Program-made: the position numbers and the translations under genes
From: Thermoplasmata archaeon
GTDB lineage: Archaea; Thermoplasmatota; E2; JACPAO01; JAHFTW01
NCBI GenBank assembly: GCA_023269235.1
Contig: JAHFTW010000008.1
Location: 33,494 to 97,493 of the forward strand
Length of the DNA: 64,000 nucleotides
Reading direction: 5' to 3'
Shown here: in pieces, positions 16,741-25,252 of the stretch
How positions within the stretch are numbered: position 1 is the first letter of the stretch
Layout: every line of letters starts with the position of its first letter
The notes under the pieces: generated by a model
Told to the model about the DNA's origin: nothing
Seen by the model: only the letters and a program-made list of their open reading frames with translations
Databases searched by the model: none

Positions 16741-17280
16741 CTAGGTACTAGGGATAGAAATGCCATGCGCATTCAGCATGTCGATGGTACCGCGAATCGT
16801 CGCCAAGGAAACCGGAACTTGCCCGGCTAGGGCCATGAGCGTAGCCGCGGCAAGGATCGGGTGCTCGCGATCCAATTCGTTTCCAACTTCCAATTGAGTT
16901 CGGATGAGGACCGCGATTCCGCTGTACGTGTGGCGGAGGCTTGATGCGAGCAAGGGCGACTTCAGGATACGAACATCGTCGCTTGACCACGCATCTCCAA
17001 ACGCTTCGAGTTTCACATCACCCGGGACGTACGCATCAAGTACAGGGATTCCCTGCGGATTGCGCTGAATTGTTGAGCGAGCTACATCTGGAATACCGCT
17101 AAGGAAATCATGGTTGTTCATTAGTTCCAGCAGAACAAAACCTAGGAGCGTGCGTCGCCGGCGTCGCCGACGGATGACATCGATTGCCAATGCGACCAAG
17201 GCCGCCCCGATGGCCAACTCCAGTGCTTCGACACCGTGATCCAGAACGGCATCAATGAACGAAGATTGCTCCACCACCAA
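16741..17280 (-). CDS. Single-pass membrane protein, 179 aa
   Basis: One N-terminal membrane helix (ALELAIGAALVALAIDVI) followed at once by a run of seven arginines (residues about 37-43), so the remainder should be cytoplasmic under the positive-inside rule. The soluble part is helical with LLGFVLLELMNNHDFLSGIPDV and no motif I recognise. The start is one of two adjacent GTG codons, about 25 bases after a CTTTTT element. Confidence 0.5.
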   Translation of the reverse strand: MVVEQSSFIDAVLDHGVEALELAIGAALVALAIDVIRRRRRRRTLLGFVLLELMNNHDFLSGIPDVARSTIQRNPQGIPVLDAYVPGDVKLEAFGDAWSSDDVRILKSPLLASSLRHTYSGIAVLIRTQLEVGNELDREHPILAAATLMALAGQVPVSLATIRGTIDMLNAHGISIPST

Positions 17281-17342
17281 GCGAGTTCAGACCCCACCAA
17301 AAAGCATTCGCCCACTGCCGAACAAGAGCGAGGCAGCTCGGG

Positions 17343-17630
17343 TCATGGGATATTTGGACCACTGCTTGGCGGGAGGGAGAATTCCGGGTTAGCATTCAGT
17401 ACTTGCTGCCAGAGGTGTTTCCCTGCGCCCGTCAAGTGGTACAGCCGAGTGTCGAACCTTACATTCGCTTCCTCGGCGAGCCTGTGCAGGGTGCTCCTGA
17501 TGGTTTCGGTCCGCATGCCCGTGTAGGATTCCAACATCTCCAGAGACATTGGCCTGGCAGCCAGAGCGCGCAGGAGCACATGGCGCGCCTGAATTGTTCG
17601 AAGGCGAACCCAACTGGGGGAGCTTGGCAT
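17343..17630 (-). CDS. Winged-helix DNA-binding protein, 95 aa
   Basis: Compact protein with a probable winged helix: RHVLLRALAARPMSLEMLESYTGM, then RTETIRSTLHRLAEEANV as recognition helix, and RFDTRLYHLTGAGKHLWQQV as wing and last helix. This order (small helix, HTH, RLYHLT strand) fits MarR/ArsR-like archaeal regulators. ATG 17630 sits four bases after the stop of the SHOCT membrane protein, so both form an operon. Likely the regulator of that pair. Confidence 0.55.
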   Translation of the reverse strand: MPSSPSWVRLRTIQARHVLLRALAARPMSLEMLESYTGMRTETIRSTLHRLAEEANVRFDTRLYHLTGAGKHLWQQVLNANPEFSLPPSSGPNIP

Positions 17631-17634
17631 GATG

Positions 17635-18381
17635 TTAGCTCTGGTGCCTTTTCCGGATTTCAAGGTAGGTTTGTTCGCTGATTTCGCCGCGAGCAAGACG
17701 ATGCTCCAGCATCGTTACAAGCTCATTTTGCGACGGTGCGGCCGGAGTCGAAGGCGGAGGTGGCAGTGGTGTCTTTGCAGCCATGACGATTGCAGCATCC
17801 AGGGCGCTCACGGGGGCTTTGGGCGCCAGGCGACTTGCGACTCCAAGGCATGCGATGATACTGGGCGCGTAAGCCATGAGCGCAAGGGGGCCAATTGAAT
17901 TCTGGTACGCTTGCTGGCTAAGCTTGCCCGCAAGAAGGTCATTGAACGAGGACACGGACCCCCATGCGGCAAGGAGCGCAGACCCGACGCCGATGCCGAA
18001 GACTACGCGGGGCCAGCCTTTCGATGCGACGAAGAAGAACATGAGGACGACGAAGGTAAGGAGGACGTCGCTTGCGCCATCCAAGCCGATGGCGAACCGG
18101 TACTGATCTGCGGTCACGTCGGGTAGGGTCACCAACTTCAGGGCAGCCTTGCTACAGATGAAGGCCAGGACGAGCAGGGCGAATCCAATTTTGATGCGGA
18201 ACGCATGCTTCGGCCCATACGTTGCCACGTCCTTGCGGAGCTGGACGAAGCAGTAGAGCAGGACCGCGCTACCGGCAAGGCTGAGGAAGAGGTCGAGTGG
18301 GGGCTGCACGTAGGCGCTGACGATCAGAAGGGCTAGAGCGGCTGCTGCGGCAAGTGCTGCTCGGCGTGTGGGGGTGGACAT
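17635..18381 (-). CDS. Membrane protein with C-terminal SHOCT domain
   Basis: Six hydrophobic helices (residues about 8-26, 30-46, 64-83, 106-122, 127-146 and 165-185), a proline-rich linker (LPPPPSTPAAP), then a SHOCT domain at the end (LEHRLARGEISEQTYLEIRKR). SHOCT is a short oligomerisation domain found at the ends of membrane proteins. ATG 18381 follows a GGCGTAAAC element by about 26 bases. It leads the two-gene operon with the winged-helix protein and diverges from the RHH-membrane protein operon. Confidence 0.7.
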   Translation of the reverse strand: MSTPTRRAALAAAAALALLIVSAYVQPPLDLFLSLAGSAVLLYCFVQLRKDVATYGPKHAFRIKIGFALLVLAFICSKAALKLVTLPDVTADQYRFAIGLDGASDVLLTFVVLMFFFVASKGWPRVVFGIGVGSALLAAWGSVSSFNDLLAGKLSQQAYQNSIGPLALMAYAPSIIACLGVASRLAPKAPVSALDAAIVMAAKTPLPPPPSTPAAPSQNELVTMLEHRLARGEISEQTYLEIRKRHQS

Positions 18382-18429
18382 GATGCGCCTGAACCCGGAG
18401 TTTACGCCGGATTATTTCCCCCATTTGAG

Positions 18430-18444
18430 GGTTAATATCTAACC
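18430..18444. promoter_or_regulatory. Operator-like dyad GGTTA-N5-TAACC over TATA element
   Basis: Perfect 5+5 inverted repeat whose spacer contains AATATC, overlapping the only TATA-like element (TTAATAT) of the divergent promoter, about 30 bases before the RHH gene start. Placement over the TATA box of an RHH repressor gene fits autoregulation. Confidence 0.5.
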
Positions 18445-18467
18445 GTTTCCGCCCGGTCTTACCCGAC

Positions 18468-18638
18468 ATGGGCCGCCCAAAAATCCCTGCCGCGCGCCGC
18501 AAAATGAAGGTCACGATCACGCCCTCTCGCGAGGTGCTTGAATTCCTCGACGACCGCATTGGGCTCGGCAAGCTCTACAGCAACCGAACCCACGCCTTCG
18601 AGCAGGCAGTCGCCTGCCTCATGAAGCACGAGAAGTGA
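18468..18638 (+). CDS. Ribbon-helix-helix (CopG/MetJ-type) regulator, 56 aa
   Basis: Short gene encoding MGRPKIPAARRKMKV then a beta strand (KVTITPSREV), a first helix (LEFLDDRIGLGK) and a second helix after a turn (SNRTHAFEQAVACLMKH). This is the ribbon-helix-helix pattern with a basic N-terminal arm; such proteins repress their own operons as dimers of dimers. The stop overlaps the GTG of the next gene as GTGA, so the membrane protein is coupled to it. The dyad at 18430-18444 is the natural operator candidate. Confidence 0.7.
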   Translation: MGRPKIPAARRKMKVTITPSREVLEFLDDRIGLGKLYSNRTHAFEQAVACLMKHEK

Positions 18639-19762
18639 AAACATCAAGGACCCGGGCGCGCTACACGTTCTTCGTGTCTGCGCGGTGGTCAGCTGCTTGG
18701 CGAGCGCGGCGAAGCGCCCAGAACCCACGTGGGGGCCGGACTTCGACGCATGCCCCACGCCCCATTCTGGATGGGGTCATTCTTACAACGCTTGCCACCG
18801 CGGTCCTCTATCTGGTTGGCAGCTTGTACTTGGAGGGCTACTACGTACGGCTCGGATTGCCTTCGAACGAAACCCAGTTCCCCTTCGCCGACATTATTCG
18901 AGCTAGCATGAACCCGCTGGTGACCATCGGCGGACTGACCTTGCTTTTGGCAGTCATCTGCTTGTCGTTGAACCGAGCTGAGAGACAATCCTATTGGCAA
19001 CCTTTCGCACCGCTTTCCACCGCCCAGGCCCTTGCGATTGTCCTAAGTGTCTGGGCAGCCAAACTCGTCATCGATTTCACCCAGGGAACCGATTCTGTCC
19101 CATGGATTGCCTGGCCACGACGAGACGTCATCTTCTTCGTTGCCGCAGTCCTGATTCTTGTCTACTACGCAAAGGAATCTGTCCGGCGTTCAAGCGCCCA
19201 TAAGCCTCGGCGTCTCCGTGGGGTTACCTCTGCTGAATTGACGTTTCTCATCTATTGTTGGATTTTCGTGCTATTCACCTGGATGACGAGGAATTTTGAG
19301 TGGCCGCTTAAACTCAGCGACACGTTGTTGCTTTCCGCAGCGTCCATGGGCATCGCAGTTCTCGCGTTCTACGACTGGAAACACCCAGGGCCCGAGACCA
19401 AGATGGACCGCTGGTTTAGGAAGCCAGAGCGCGCCCCAGAAACCAGACTCACGGGCGGAGAAACAAAAGGATCCAATCTGTTCCTTGGCGTCATTGCAAT
19501 CCTCGCCTTGTTGCTGGGTTCAGGGCTCTCCGGCGGAATCGCCGCCGGCGGGCTCCTATCCGGATGCCACGCTGTTGAAACCGTCACATTTGTCCCTCAA
19601 CCACATGAACTGCTAGCCAATCATACGTACTGGCTCATTCTCCATCAAGGGACGTCTTACTACGTTCGAGACTCCAACGCCACAGACGGGTTCCGAATCG
19701 TGCAACCCGAACTCGGTTCTGTGGTTCACGTCTTCCGACAGGCAAAAAACCAGCCTTGCTGA
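18635..19762 (+). CDS. Membrane protein coupled to the RHH regulator, 375 aa
   Basis: GTG start inside the RHH stop (GTGA). A basic, probably disordered N-terminus (residues 1-42) is followed by about seven hydrophobic helices between 47 and 300, and a C-terminal part of about 70 residues after GGIAAGGLLSGCHAV that would be outside the cell (contains SYYVRDSNATDGFRIVQPELG). No family recognised. A membrane protein under a small RHH regulator recalls toxin-antitoxin or defence pairs as well as ordinary regulation; the sequence alone does not decide. Confidence 0.55.
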   Translation: MKTSRTRARYTFFVSARWSAAWRARRSAQNPRGGRTSTHAPRPILDGVILTTLATAVLYLVGSLYLEGYYVRLGLPSNETQFPFADIIRASMNPLVTIGGLTLLLAVICLSLNRAERQSYWQPFAPLSTAQALAIVLSVWAAKLVIDFTQGTDSVPWIAWPRRDVIFFVAAVLILVYYAKESVRRSSAHKPRRLRGVTSAELTFLIYCWIFVLFTWMTRNFEWPLKLSDTLLLSAASMGIAVLAFYDWKHPGPETKMDRWFRKPERAPETRLTGGETKGSNLFLGVIAILALLLGSGLSGGIAAGGLLSGCHAVETVTFVPQPHELLANHTYWLILHQGTSYYVRDSNATDGFRIVQPELGSVVHVFRQAKNQPC

Positions 19763-19858
19763 CTTTTTTCAGCGGAACGCGCAAGCGGCGCGCCATCTCT
19801 GAGCCCTCGCATACCATCTTATCGGCATCTGCTTTTATGCGGCAACCCTGCCCAGGCC

Positions 19859-20842
19859 GTGTCTACCGATTCATGGGATGACCGTTGTCAAGCCGCCTTC
19901 GCTGACCATGAGTTGGAAAGCCCGCCGAGCCTCCTCTACCACTACACGTCGCCGAGCAACTTTCTGCGCATTGTGAACACGGGATGTCTAAGCGCGACGC
20001 ACGTTCGCTACATGGACGACCCGTTGGAGGTCTCATATGGTCGGGCTATTCTCAACGACGCCCTGCGCCAGGCAACTCCAGGGTGGAAGGTCGAAGAGTA
20101 TGAAAATTTCAAGCGTCAACTCCTTTTCATGAGTCAGACCGATGCCTCGATGATTACGCCAGTTTACGCAGTTTGCTTCTCCACCGAGGACAACGACATG
20201 AGCCAATGGGATCGCTATGGCGGCAGGGGATCAGGGTTTGCCGTAGGATTCGATGGCAACGAATTGTGGAAAATGAAGAAGGTAGGTGGCACGTTCGGCG
20301 ACAACGCGCTCATCATGCCCGTGGTGTACGACGAAACAGAGCAGTATCGGCAACTCATGGAGGTCCTCCGTCCGACCGTTCGGCTTTGGGAGGAGGCCAA
20401 CGAGGTGACCAGCGAGGATGAGCGAGCGAACAGGAAATCCACTCTGACGCATTACGCTTCCTGGTTTATCATGAAGGCCCTGTGTACCTTCAAGCACCCT
20501 GGCTTCAACGCTGAGAACGAGTGGCGGCTTGTCTACACCAAGGGCACTCACGTGCTTGAGGCGGATCTGGATGCCGAATTTCGCGATGGCAAAGGCGGCC
20601 TTGTCCCCTTTGTGCGGCTAGCGCCCACGGAAGATGCGCCGTTGCCTTTGCGTCGCGTGGTTTGCGGGCCTCGCAGTTCCACGATGGAGACGCGCGTCGC
20701 GGCCATGGCGGTGCTGCGCAAGAAGAAATACTGGGCGGTAGTTGACGAGTACGCCGATGCCGCGCAGGCATTCATCAAGGACCCTCGCACACCGGTCAGG
20801 GTCGCCCTGAGCAGCCTCGCCGGAACGCGCTCTATGCGCTAA
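19859..20842 (+). CDS. DUF2971 domain protein
   Basis: 327 aa. The family signature is clear: LYHYTSPSNFLRIVNTGCL, then ATHVRYMDDPLEVSYG, a central VCFSTEDNDMSQWDRYGG, GSGFAVGF, and the late FKHPGFNAENEWRLVY. DUF2971 proteins are scattered among bacteria and a few archaea, often in defence or mobile regions; the biochemical role is not established. The GTG start follows CTTTTATG by about 26 bases, so it has its own leaderless promoter. Convergent with the next gene. Confidence 0.8.
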   Translation: MSTDSWDDRCQAAFADHELESPPSLLYHYTSPSNFLRIVNTGCLSATHVRYMDDPLEVSYGRAILNDALRQATPGWKVEEYENFKRQLLFMSQTDASMITPVYAVCFSTEDNDMSQWDRYGGRGSGFAVGFDGNELWKMKKVGGTFGDNALIMPVVYDETEQYRQLMEVLRPTVRLWEEANEVTSEDERANRKSTLTHYASWFIMKALCTFKHPGFNAENEWRLVYTKGTHVLEADLDAEFRDGKGGLVPFVRLAPTEDAPLPLRRVVCGPRSSTMETRVAAMAVLRKKKYWAVVDEYADAAQAFIKDPRTPVRVALSSLAGTRSMR

Positions 20843-20938
20843 CCCACGCTGATGCCTAAAATCGCTGCTCCCCTGAATCGATGGAAGGACAAGCGATTCA
20901 GTTTGCGGCGAGTTTGCCGAATCTAAAGTGGGGAGGCG

Positions 20939-22357
20939 TCATAGATAGGCAAGGCGTCCGCGTCGCCGACCCCACGTTTGATGCTCATTGTCGGGGTTGG
21001 GCGGAATGCGACCCTCCAGGAACTCGACGAGCCTCTGGCCGATCGCGTTTTCACGGGCCATTTGTTCCAAGATGGGCAGATCATCGGCTGCGATGAGTGC
21101 AATTCCTTCTCTCCCTGCCATCTGTCGCTCCGTCAGTGGAATCGCAGCTGTAGCGAGTCGAGTGAACAAGACCGGAAAGACATCCTGCGCAATCTTCTCG
21201 GACAATTCATGGGTGCGAACCGCGAGTTTGCTTAACTTGCCCTTCGTATCGGGCGCAGCTTCGCAGCACTCCACCATCAACACGAGTTCCGCTTCCGGCA
21301 CCGTAGCCACCATATCGACCGCTCCATCACGAATGCCCATGTTGTCGGTCCTTGCCACTGACAGCCCTAGTGCGTAGAGAAGAAGCGCGACCCACGGTTC
21401 AATGCCGCGCCCCCGCTCTTGCATGATTCCATCCTGAACGATGTCCATTCCGCGAGTCAATTGCCGCAACTGAGCGATACGCGGATTCGGCGTATGGGCT
21501 CCAGGAACTCGGATGAGCACTCTGCCGGCGCCCCAACCATGGTGCGACAACGTTGCTGCTCCGAAAACCATGCCCTCCGGCATATCGAATTCAATCCTGA
21601 GAATTCCGCTTTTCGAATCCGGCTTGCCCGTGACCGGAATCTGAAGGCGCTTTATTTCTTGCTTGTCCGTGGAAGCAAAGAGGGCCAACTTGAGTTCGTC
21701 AAGAGGAGTCCGAGGCAGGGTTTCAAGGGTAAGGGCGATGCGGGTTTCAATGACCTTACCTCCGGTTAGGTACGCCCCCACGGGTGCAGACAATTCAAAG
21801 GCGACGCGGCCAGGATGCCCCTGCTCCAAGCCGGTACCTCCCTTGACAAATCCAAGGAACCCTGATGACACGTCCGCCCAACCGTCCCAAGGCGGGTCTT
21901 GGCTGCGCAGAAGCTCCTCTGTTCGGTCTGTTGGGTATGACGAGGGCATCTTTCCTGAATCAGTCCCTACGCCGATGATGTGCCTGCCAAAACCGCTCCT
22001 ACTGACATCCAGTCGAGCCTGGTAGAAGCTGTGGAGGCCGATAGGCCGGTCATCCCGCTCGACGAAATGCAACTCTGCGCCTCCCAGGCGGATTATTCCG
22101 GCTTCCGCTTGCCTCAGCAAATTCTCAACTGAATCGGGCAACAGTACTTCGTGGTGGCTCCACACGCCGTCGCCTTGTGGTCCCGCATGGATCGAGATTT
22201 CATTCGGGGACTCATGGCGCAGCTTTCCATTTAGACCCTTTAGGTAGAGCTTGCCGTCGTCACCTTGCAGTGCTACGGCGCGGACATCGAGCGATTGGAA
22301 TTCATCGCGTAGCGACGCGATGTTCGCAAGAAACCGCGCCGCGTCTTGACTTGCCAC
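20939..22357 (-). CDS. Hypothetical protein with PD-(D/E)XK nuclease-like C-terminal region
   Basis: 472 aa, GTG start. The first 300 residues are mixed alpha/beta without a motif I recognise. From about residue 335 the text GLSVARTDNMGIRDGAVDMVATVP, then ELVLMVECCEAAPDTKGKLSKLAVR, follows the pattern of restriction-endonuclease-like folds: Asp on one strand, E-x-C/K on the next, and a basic helix with Lys and Arg. The usual lysine of ExK is a cysteine here, a change seen in some PD-(D/E)XK subgroups with a downstream lysine. This is an inference from pattern only. Neighbours DUF2971 and RES fit a defence setting. Confidence 0.45.
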   Translation of the reverse strand: MASQDAARFLANIASLRDEFQSLDVRAVALQGDDGKLYLKGLNGKLRHESPNEISIHAGPQGDGVWSHHEVLLPDSVENLLRQAEAGIIRLGGAELHFVERDDRPIGLHSFYQARLDVSRSGFGRHIIGVGTDSGKMPSSYPTDRTEELLRSQDPPWDGWADVSSGFLGFVKGGTGLEQGHPGRVAFELSAPVGAYLTGGKVIETRIALTLETLPRTPLDELKLALFASTDKQEIKRLQIPVTGKPDSKSGILRIEFDMPEGMVFGAATLSHHGWGAGRVLIRVPGAHTPNPRIAQLRQLTRGMDIVQDGIMQERGRGIEPWVALLLYALGLSVARTDNMGIRDGAVDMVATVPEAELVLMVECCEAAPDTKGKLSKLAVRTHELSEKIAQDVFPVLFTRLATAAIPLTERQMAGREGIALIAADDLPILEQMARENAIGQRLVEFLEGRIPPNPDNEHQTWGRRRGRLAYL

Positions 22358-22510
22358 AAGAGCTCAGAGGGGCAGGGGTTCTTGAGCCGCGCGCCTCACC
22401 TGGGACGTAAATGTTTTTTCAGCTCTTCTCCTGACCCGCTTCTGCTCTTGCACTTTCGGGCCGCAACCGGGGCCAAAAGGCTTCAACCGGCCCGGCGCGT
22501 TCGCTGAACC

Positions 22511-23377
22511 GTGGGGTTCACGCTTACCAACGGCAAGACCGGCCGGCAAATCCATGGTGACTTTGGTGGCCACCACGACCCCCGGACGAGGGTCGCAAGC
22601 CTCAAGGCCCAGATTGCGCGAGAGTGGCCATTGCAATTGCAGCGAGGGGCTGGAATGAAGGTCGCCATCGAAATGGCCGAATACGCAGCCCTCGGACTGG
22701 TCGCCCTTGACGAAGAGCTGCAGCGCCTTCCCCTGGCCACGCTCCCCGGCGTCTTCTTCCGAGCCTCCCGAACCGGCCGGTCACACCCCCCGCATACTTC
22801 TTTCGCCTACTTCCTGCCACCTTCGACCACGGAGGACAAGCCCGTGCGAGAAGGCCGCTTCAACGACCGTGGCCAACGCGCGCTCTACCTTGCGACCAGT
22901 CCAACCATCCTAAGCGCCGAGATGACGCAAGACGGCAAATCCGGCGCCTTCGCCGTGGCCCGGTTCGATGCGGATATGTCGGCGCTGCGAATTGCAAACC
23001 TCCTCCCGGACGCGACCCGGGACTTCCCCCACGTCAACAGTCTCTTAGGCGAGGGGGAGCGCAAGCGGCTTCCAGGACATGAGGCCGACACCGACCCCTA
23101 TGCGCACACCGTGCTGCTGCGGCAGTTGCTCGAACGCCGACACTACGACGGCGCAGCCTATCCGTCCGTCCACGGCGCCTACCTGGACGACCCGTCCCGG
23201 TTCAATGTCGTACTCTTCACAGAGTCTCTCTTCGAACGAATTCTGTCTACGCACTGGTCAGAGGCACACGTGACCGAAGAACAATTCGAACCCGTCGAGG
23301 ACGAAGATCCCGCCATCACTGATGCCCGCGCCAAGAAAGTCCGAGACATCGCTGAAGGCAAAACGGCGCAAGCCTAG
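22511..23377 (+). CDS. RES domain protein (putative NAD-degrading toxin-like)
   Basis: The RES core is visible: VFFRASRTGRS (first Arg), then EGRFNDRGQRALYLATSPTI (GRxN-x-G-xxxLYLA), a helix starting SAEMTQDG with the conserved glutamate, and later YDGAAYPS and RFNVVLF. RES domains of RES-Xre toxin systems degrade NAD+. No adjacent Xre-type antitoxin is found, and the N-terminal 90 residues are longer than in minimal RES toxins, so it may be a solitary or differently controlled RES enzyme. The start is uncertain (first candidate 22511; an ATG at 22655 is in frame). Confidence 0.65.
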   Translation: MGFTLTNGKTGRQIHGDFGGHHDPRTRVASLKAQIAREWPLQLQRGAGMKVAIEMAEYAALGLVALDEELQRLPLATLPGVFFRASRTGRSHPPHTSFAYFLPPSTTEDKPVREGRFNDRGQRALYLATSPTILSAEMTQDGKSGAFAVARFDADMSALRIANLLPDATRDFPHVNSLLGEGERKRLPGHEADTDPYAHTVLLRQLLERRHYDGAAYPSVHGAYLDDPSRFNVVLFTESLFERILSTHWSEAHVTEEQFEPVEDEDPAITDARAKKVRDIAEGKTAQA

Positions 23378-23542
23378 GAGGCCACTGCCACTTACGCGGC
23401 GCCCCGGCCATCCTCTGGAGAGAACAATGCCGGACCTCGCGGCGTCGTGGCGAGCCCGCATTTCGAGGCGGCTTTCTGGCTCGCCTGGGTGGTAACAAAG
23501 AACCCAGTCATTTCCGGCTCCGCCCTATGTAAACCTCCTAGG

Positions 23543-23561
23543 GGTTAACCGGTGGTTAACC
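23543..23561. repeat. Tandem GGTTAACC palindromes at right island part
   Basis: Two perfect GGTTAACC octamers, at 23543-23550 and 23554-23561, separated by three bases, so centres are 11 bases (about one helical turn) apart. They lie between convergent genes where no promoter is expected. A single copy lies at the opposite edge (11674). Confidence 0.45.
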
Positions 23562-23626
23562 AACCTTCCCAACCCTGTCGGCTGGGAAAACCGAGAAGTC
23601 GTCAGGGCTACAGCGTGAACAGCAGG

Positions 23627-24592
23627 CTAGAAGGCGGTTGCTGGCGCAAATTCGACCGCAAACACCACGGGCGTGTCAAGGGCGACCTCGGACACCACGT
23701 TATGCAACGTCACGGTCCATTCTGATACCTGAGCGCTCAACTCGAGCGCAAACCCTTCTACTTCGCGCGGGGCCCCACCTGGCGATTGAATCGTAGCGGT
23801 CCCCATGGACGGAGCCGTTGTGCTTGGGAGCGAATAGAACAAGACGCGAATACCACGCAACGCTGGGAGATGCACGTCTAGCTTCGAACCGTCTGCATAC
23901 CACGGAGCGGTGACGAGAACGGACGTCCCCCCCGAAAAATTTACTGCGGATTTCTCTAACGACCCTTCGAACGCACCACTCTTCCACGACGCGGCACAGT
24001 GGTCCCACCTCACGCGCACCGAATAGGTTCCTGGCACCCCATCCGAGAACACTACAAAATGTAAGACGGGACTCTCAATGCTCGGCGCCCCGAACAAGCG
24101 AAGGAAGCTTGCGTTCGCTATGTGAGTATCCTCGATGGAGTTCGTGAATCCGCCCTGAGGACGCCCGGAGACAGATGGCACTTGGAAGCTTCTATTTGCG
24201 CCGAGTCCTCCAAATTGTAGGCCGGCGTCGAGCGTCCTAAAATCGTTCGCGGTATACGCTGTGACCAAAGAAAAAGGGTAAGGCTGGGTATCTGGCGACC
24301 GCGCATCAGTCAGATACAAAAAACCAGTCTGGAAAAGAACCGGGACGGTGCTCGCGGGCGTCGTTACAGTTGCAAAATAGTGGCATGGTTCACCCGATTT
24401 TGGCATCCTCCAAGCCACATCTACATACTGTGAATTTAGAATTTGCAAATCGCCTGAATCACCTTGCTCTGGAAGAAAAACAGGCTGTTCCCAACTCTTG
24501 CTGGCGCTAAAGCTAGTCGTTGAATCGCAGCCGGCCAGTGCTAGCGCAAGAATGACCTGGGCGCAAGGAACCACGGAACGTAATTTTGACAT
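23627..24592 (-). CDS. Secreted lipoprotein of unknown function, 321 aa
   Basis: N-terminal signal with a lipobox (QVILALALAGC, Cys about residue 22) predicts a lipid-anchored exported protein. The rest is beta-rich with many Ser/Thr and a long segment of alternating strands (residues 60-320); no catalytic motif seen. It starts 11 bases after the stop of the upstream secreted protein and shares its transcript. Codons are AT-richer than in core genes. Confidence 0.6.
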   Translation of the reverse strand: MSKLRSVVPCAQVILALALAGCDSTTSFSASKSWEQPVFLPEQGDSGDLQILNSQYVDVAWRMPKSGEPCHYFATVTTPASTVPVLFQTGFLYLTDARSPDTQPYPFSLVTAYTANDFRTLDAGLQFGGLGANRSFQVPSVSGRPQGGFTNSIEDTHIANASFLRLFGAPSIESPVLHFVVFSDGVPGTYSVRVRWDHCAASWKSGAFEGSLEKSAVNFSGGTSVLVTAPWYADGSKLDVHLPALRGIRVLFYSLPSTTAPSMGTATIQSPGGAPREVEGFALELSAQVSEWTVTLHNVVSEVALDTPVVFAVEFAPATAF

Positions 24593-24602
24593 GCCTTTGG
24601 AA

Positions 24603-25190
24603 TCAAGTACCATCGCCAAGGACCTTGAGCACCAAAGCGACGGCTTCCTCTTTCGTGATGGGCAATATCACTCCTGCAGATACGCATGTATAACCATCCG
24701 TTTGGAACGAAGAATCGAGACCGGCGAATCCAAGATCGTTGTTTGAAATCGCCGCATACGCGACAATTGTGTCTCCCACCCGCATATTGAGCCCATTGAG
24801 ATGCTGTGAATCGCCGCCGGTCACAGCAGAGTCATGCGACATGCTTCGATGAGGCCCTTGACCGGTCGAACCGTCCGCAAATTCCATTGCGAAGCCGTCT
24901 TCCCAAGAATAGTCAAAAATCGCGCCATGATGATTTACTTCAGTTGCCCCAAAAAATCCACAGTACCCGCTAGGAGATTCAGCCACCGTAGCGTATCGCG
25001 AGACTGCCGTCGCGAAGTCGGTAATGCCAATAGGGTGCGTACTGACCGTCTGTGATACAATGCACTCGATGAATTCCCTAGGGTTTGCCACGGGATCCGG
25101 GCACGGTTGTGCCTCCGCAGACGCCACGGGCATCGAAATCAGAATCACGCTGGCCATCAACAATACGTAAGCAATCAATGTAGTGTTCAT
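24603..25190 (-). CDS. Secreted protein of unknown function, 195 aa
   Basis: A signal peptide with a hydrophobic core (LIAYVLLMASVILISMPVASAEA) is followed by an extracellular region with four cysteines (ANPREFIECIV, SGYCGFFGATEVNHHG, GYTCVSAGV, plus QPCPDP) that could form disulphides. No family recognised. Unlike most genes here it has a good Shine-Dalgarno (AAGGAG, 8 bases before ATG) and a distal TATA box, so a leadered mRNA. First gene of a pair with the lipoprotein. Confidence 0.6.
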   Translation of the reverse strand: MNTTLIAYVLLMASVILISMPVASAEAQPCPDPVANPREFIECIVSQTVSTHPIGITDFATAVSRYATVAESPSGYCGFFGATEVNHHGAIFDYSWEDGFAMEFADGSTGQGPHRSMSHDSAVTGGDSQHLNGLNMRVGDTIVAYAAISNNDLGFAGLDSSFQTDGYTCVSAGVILPITKEEAVALVLKVLGDGT

Positions 25191-25198
25191 TGTGCAGA

Positions 25199-25252
25199 CT
25201 CCTTTCTAGGCGGTGGTCATTCTGCGGACCCCCTTTCACCCTACCATAAACC
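25199..25252 (-). promoter_or_regulatory. Leadered promoter: TATA box plus Shine-Dalgarno
   Basis: On the minus strand GGTTTATGG lies at 25244-25252 and AAGGAG at 25199-25204, eight bases before the ATG at 25190. A TSS about 26 bases after the TATA box would give a leader of about 30 bases. This differs from the leaderless pattern of most other genes in the window. Confidence 0.5.
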
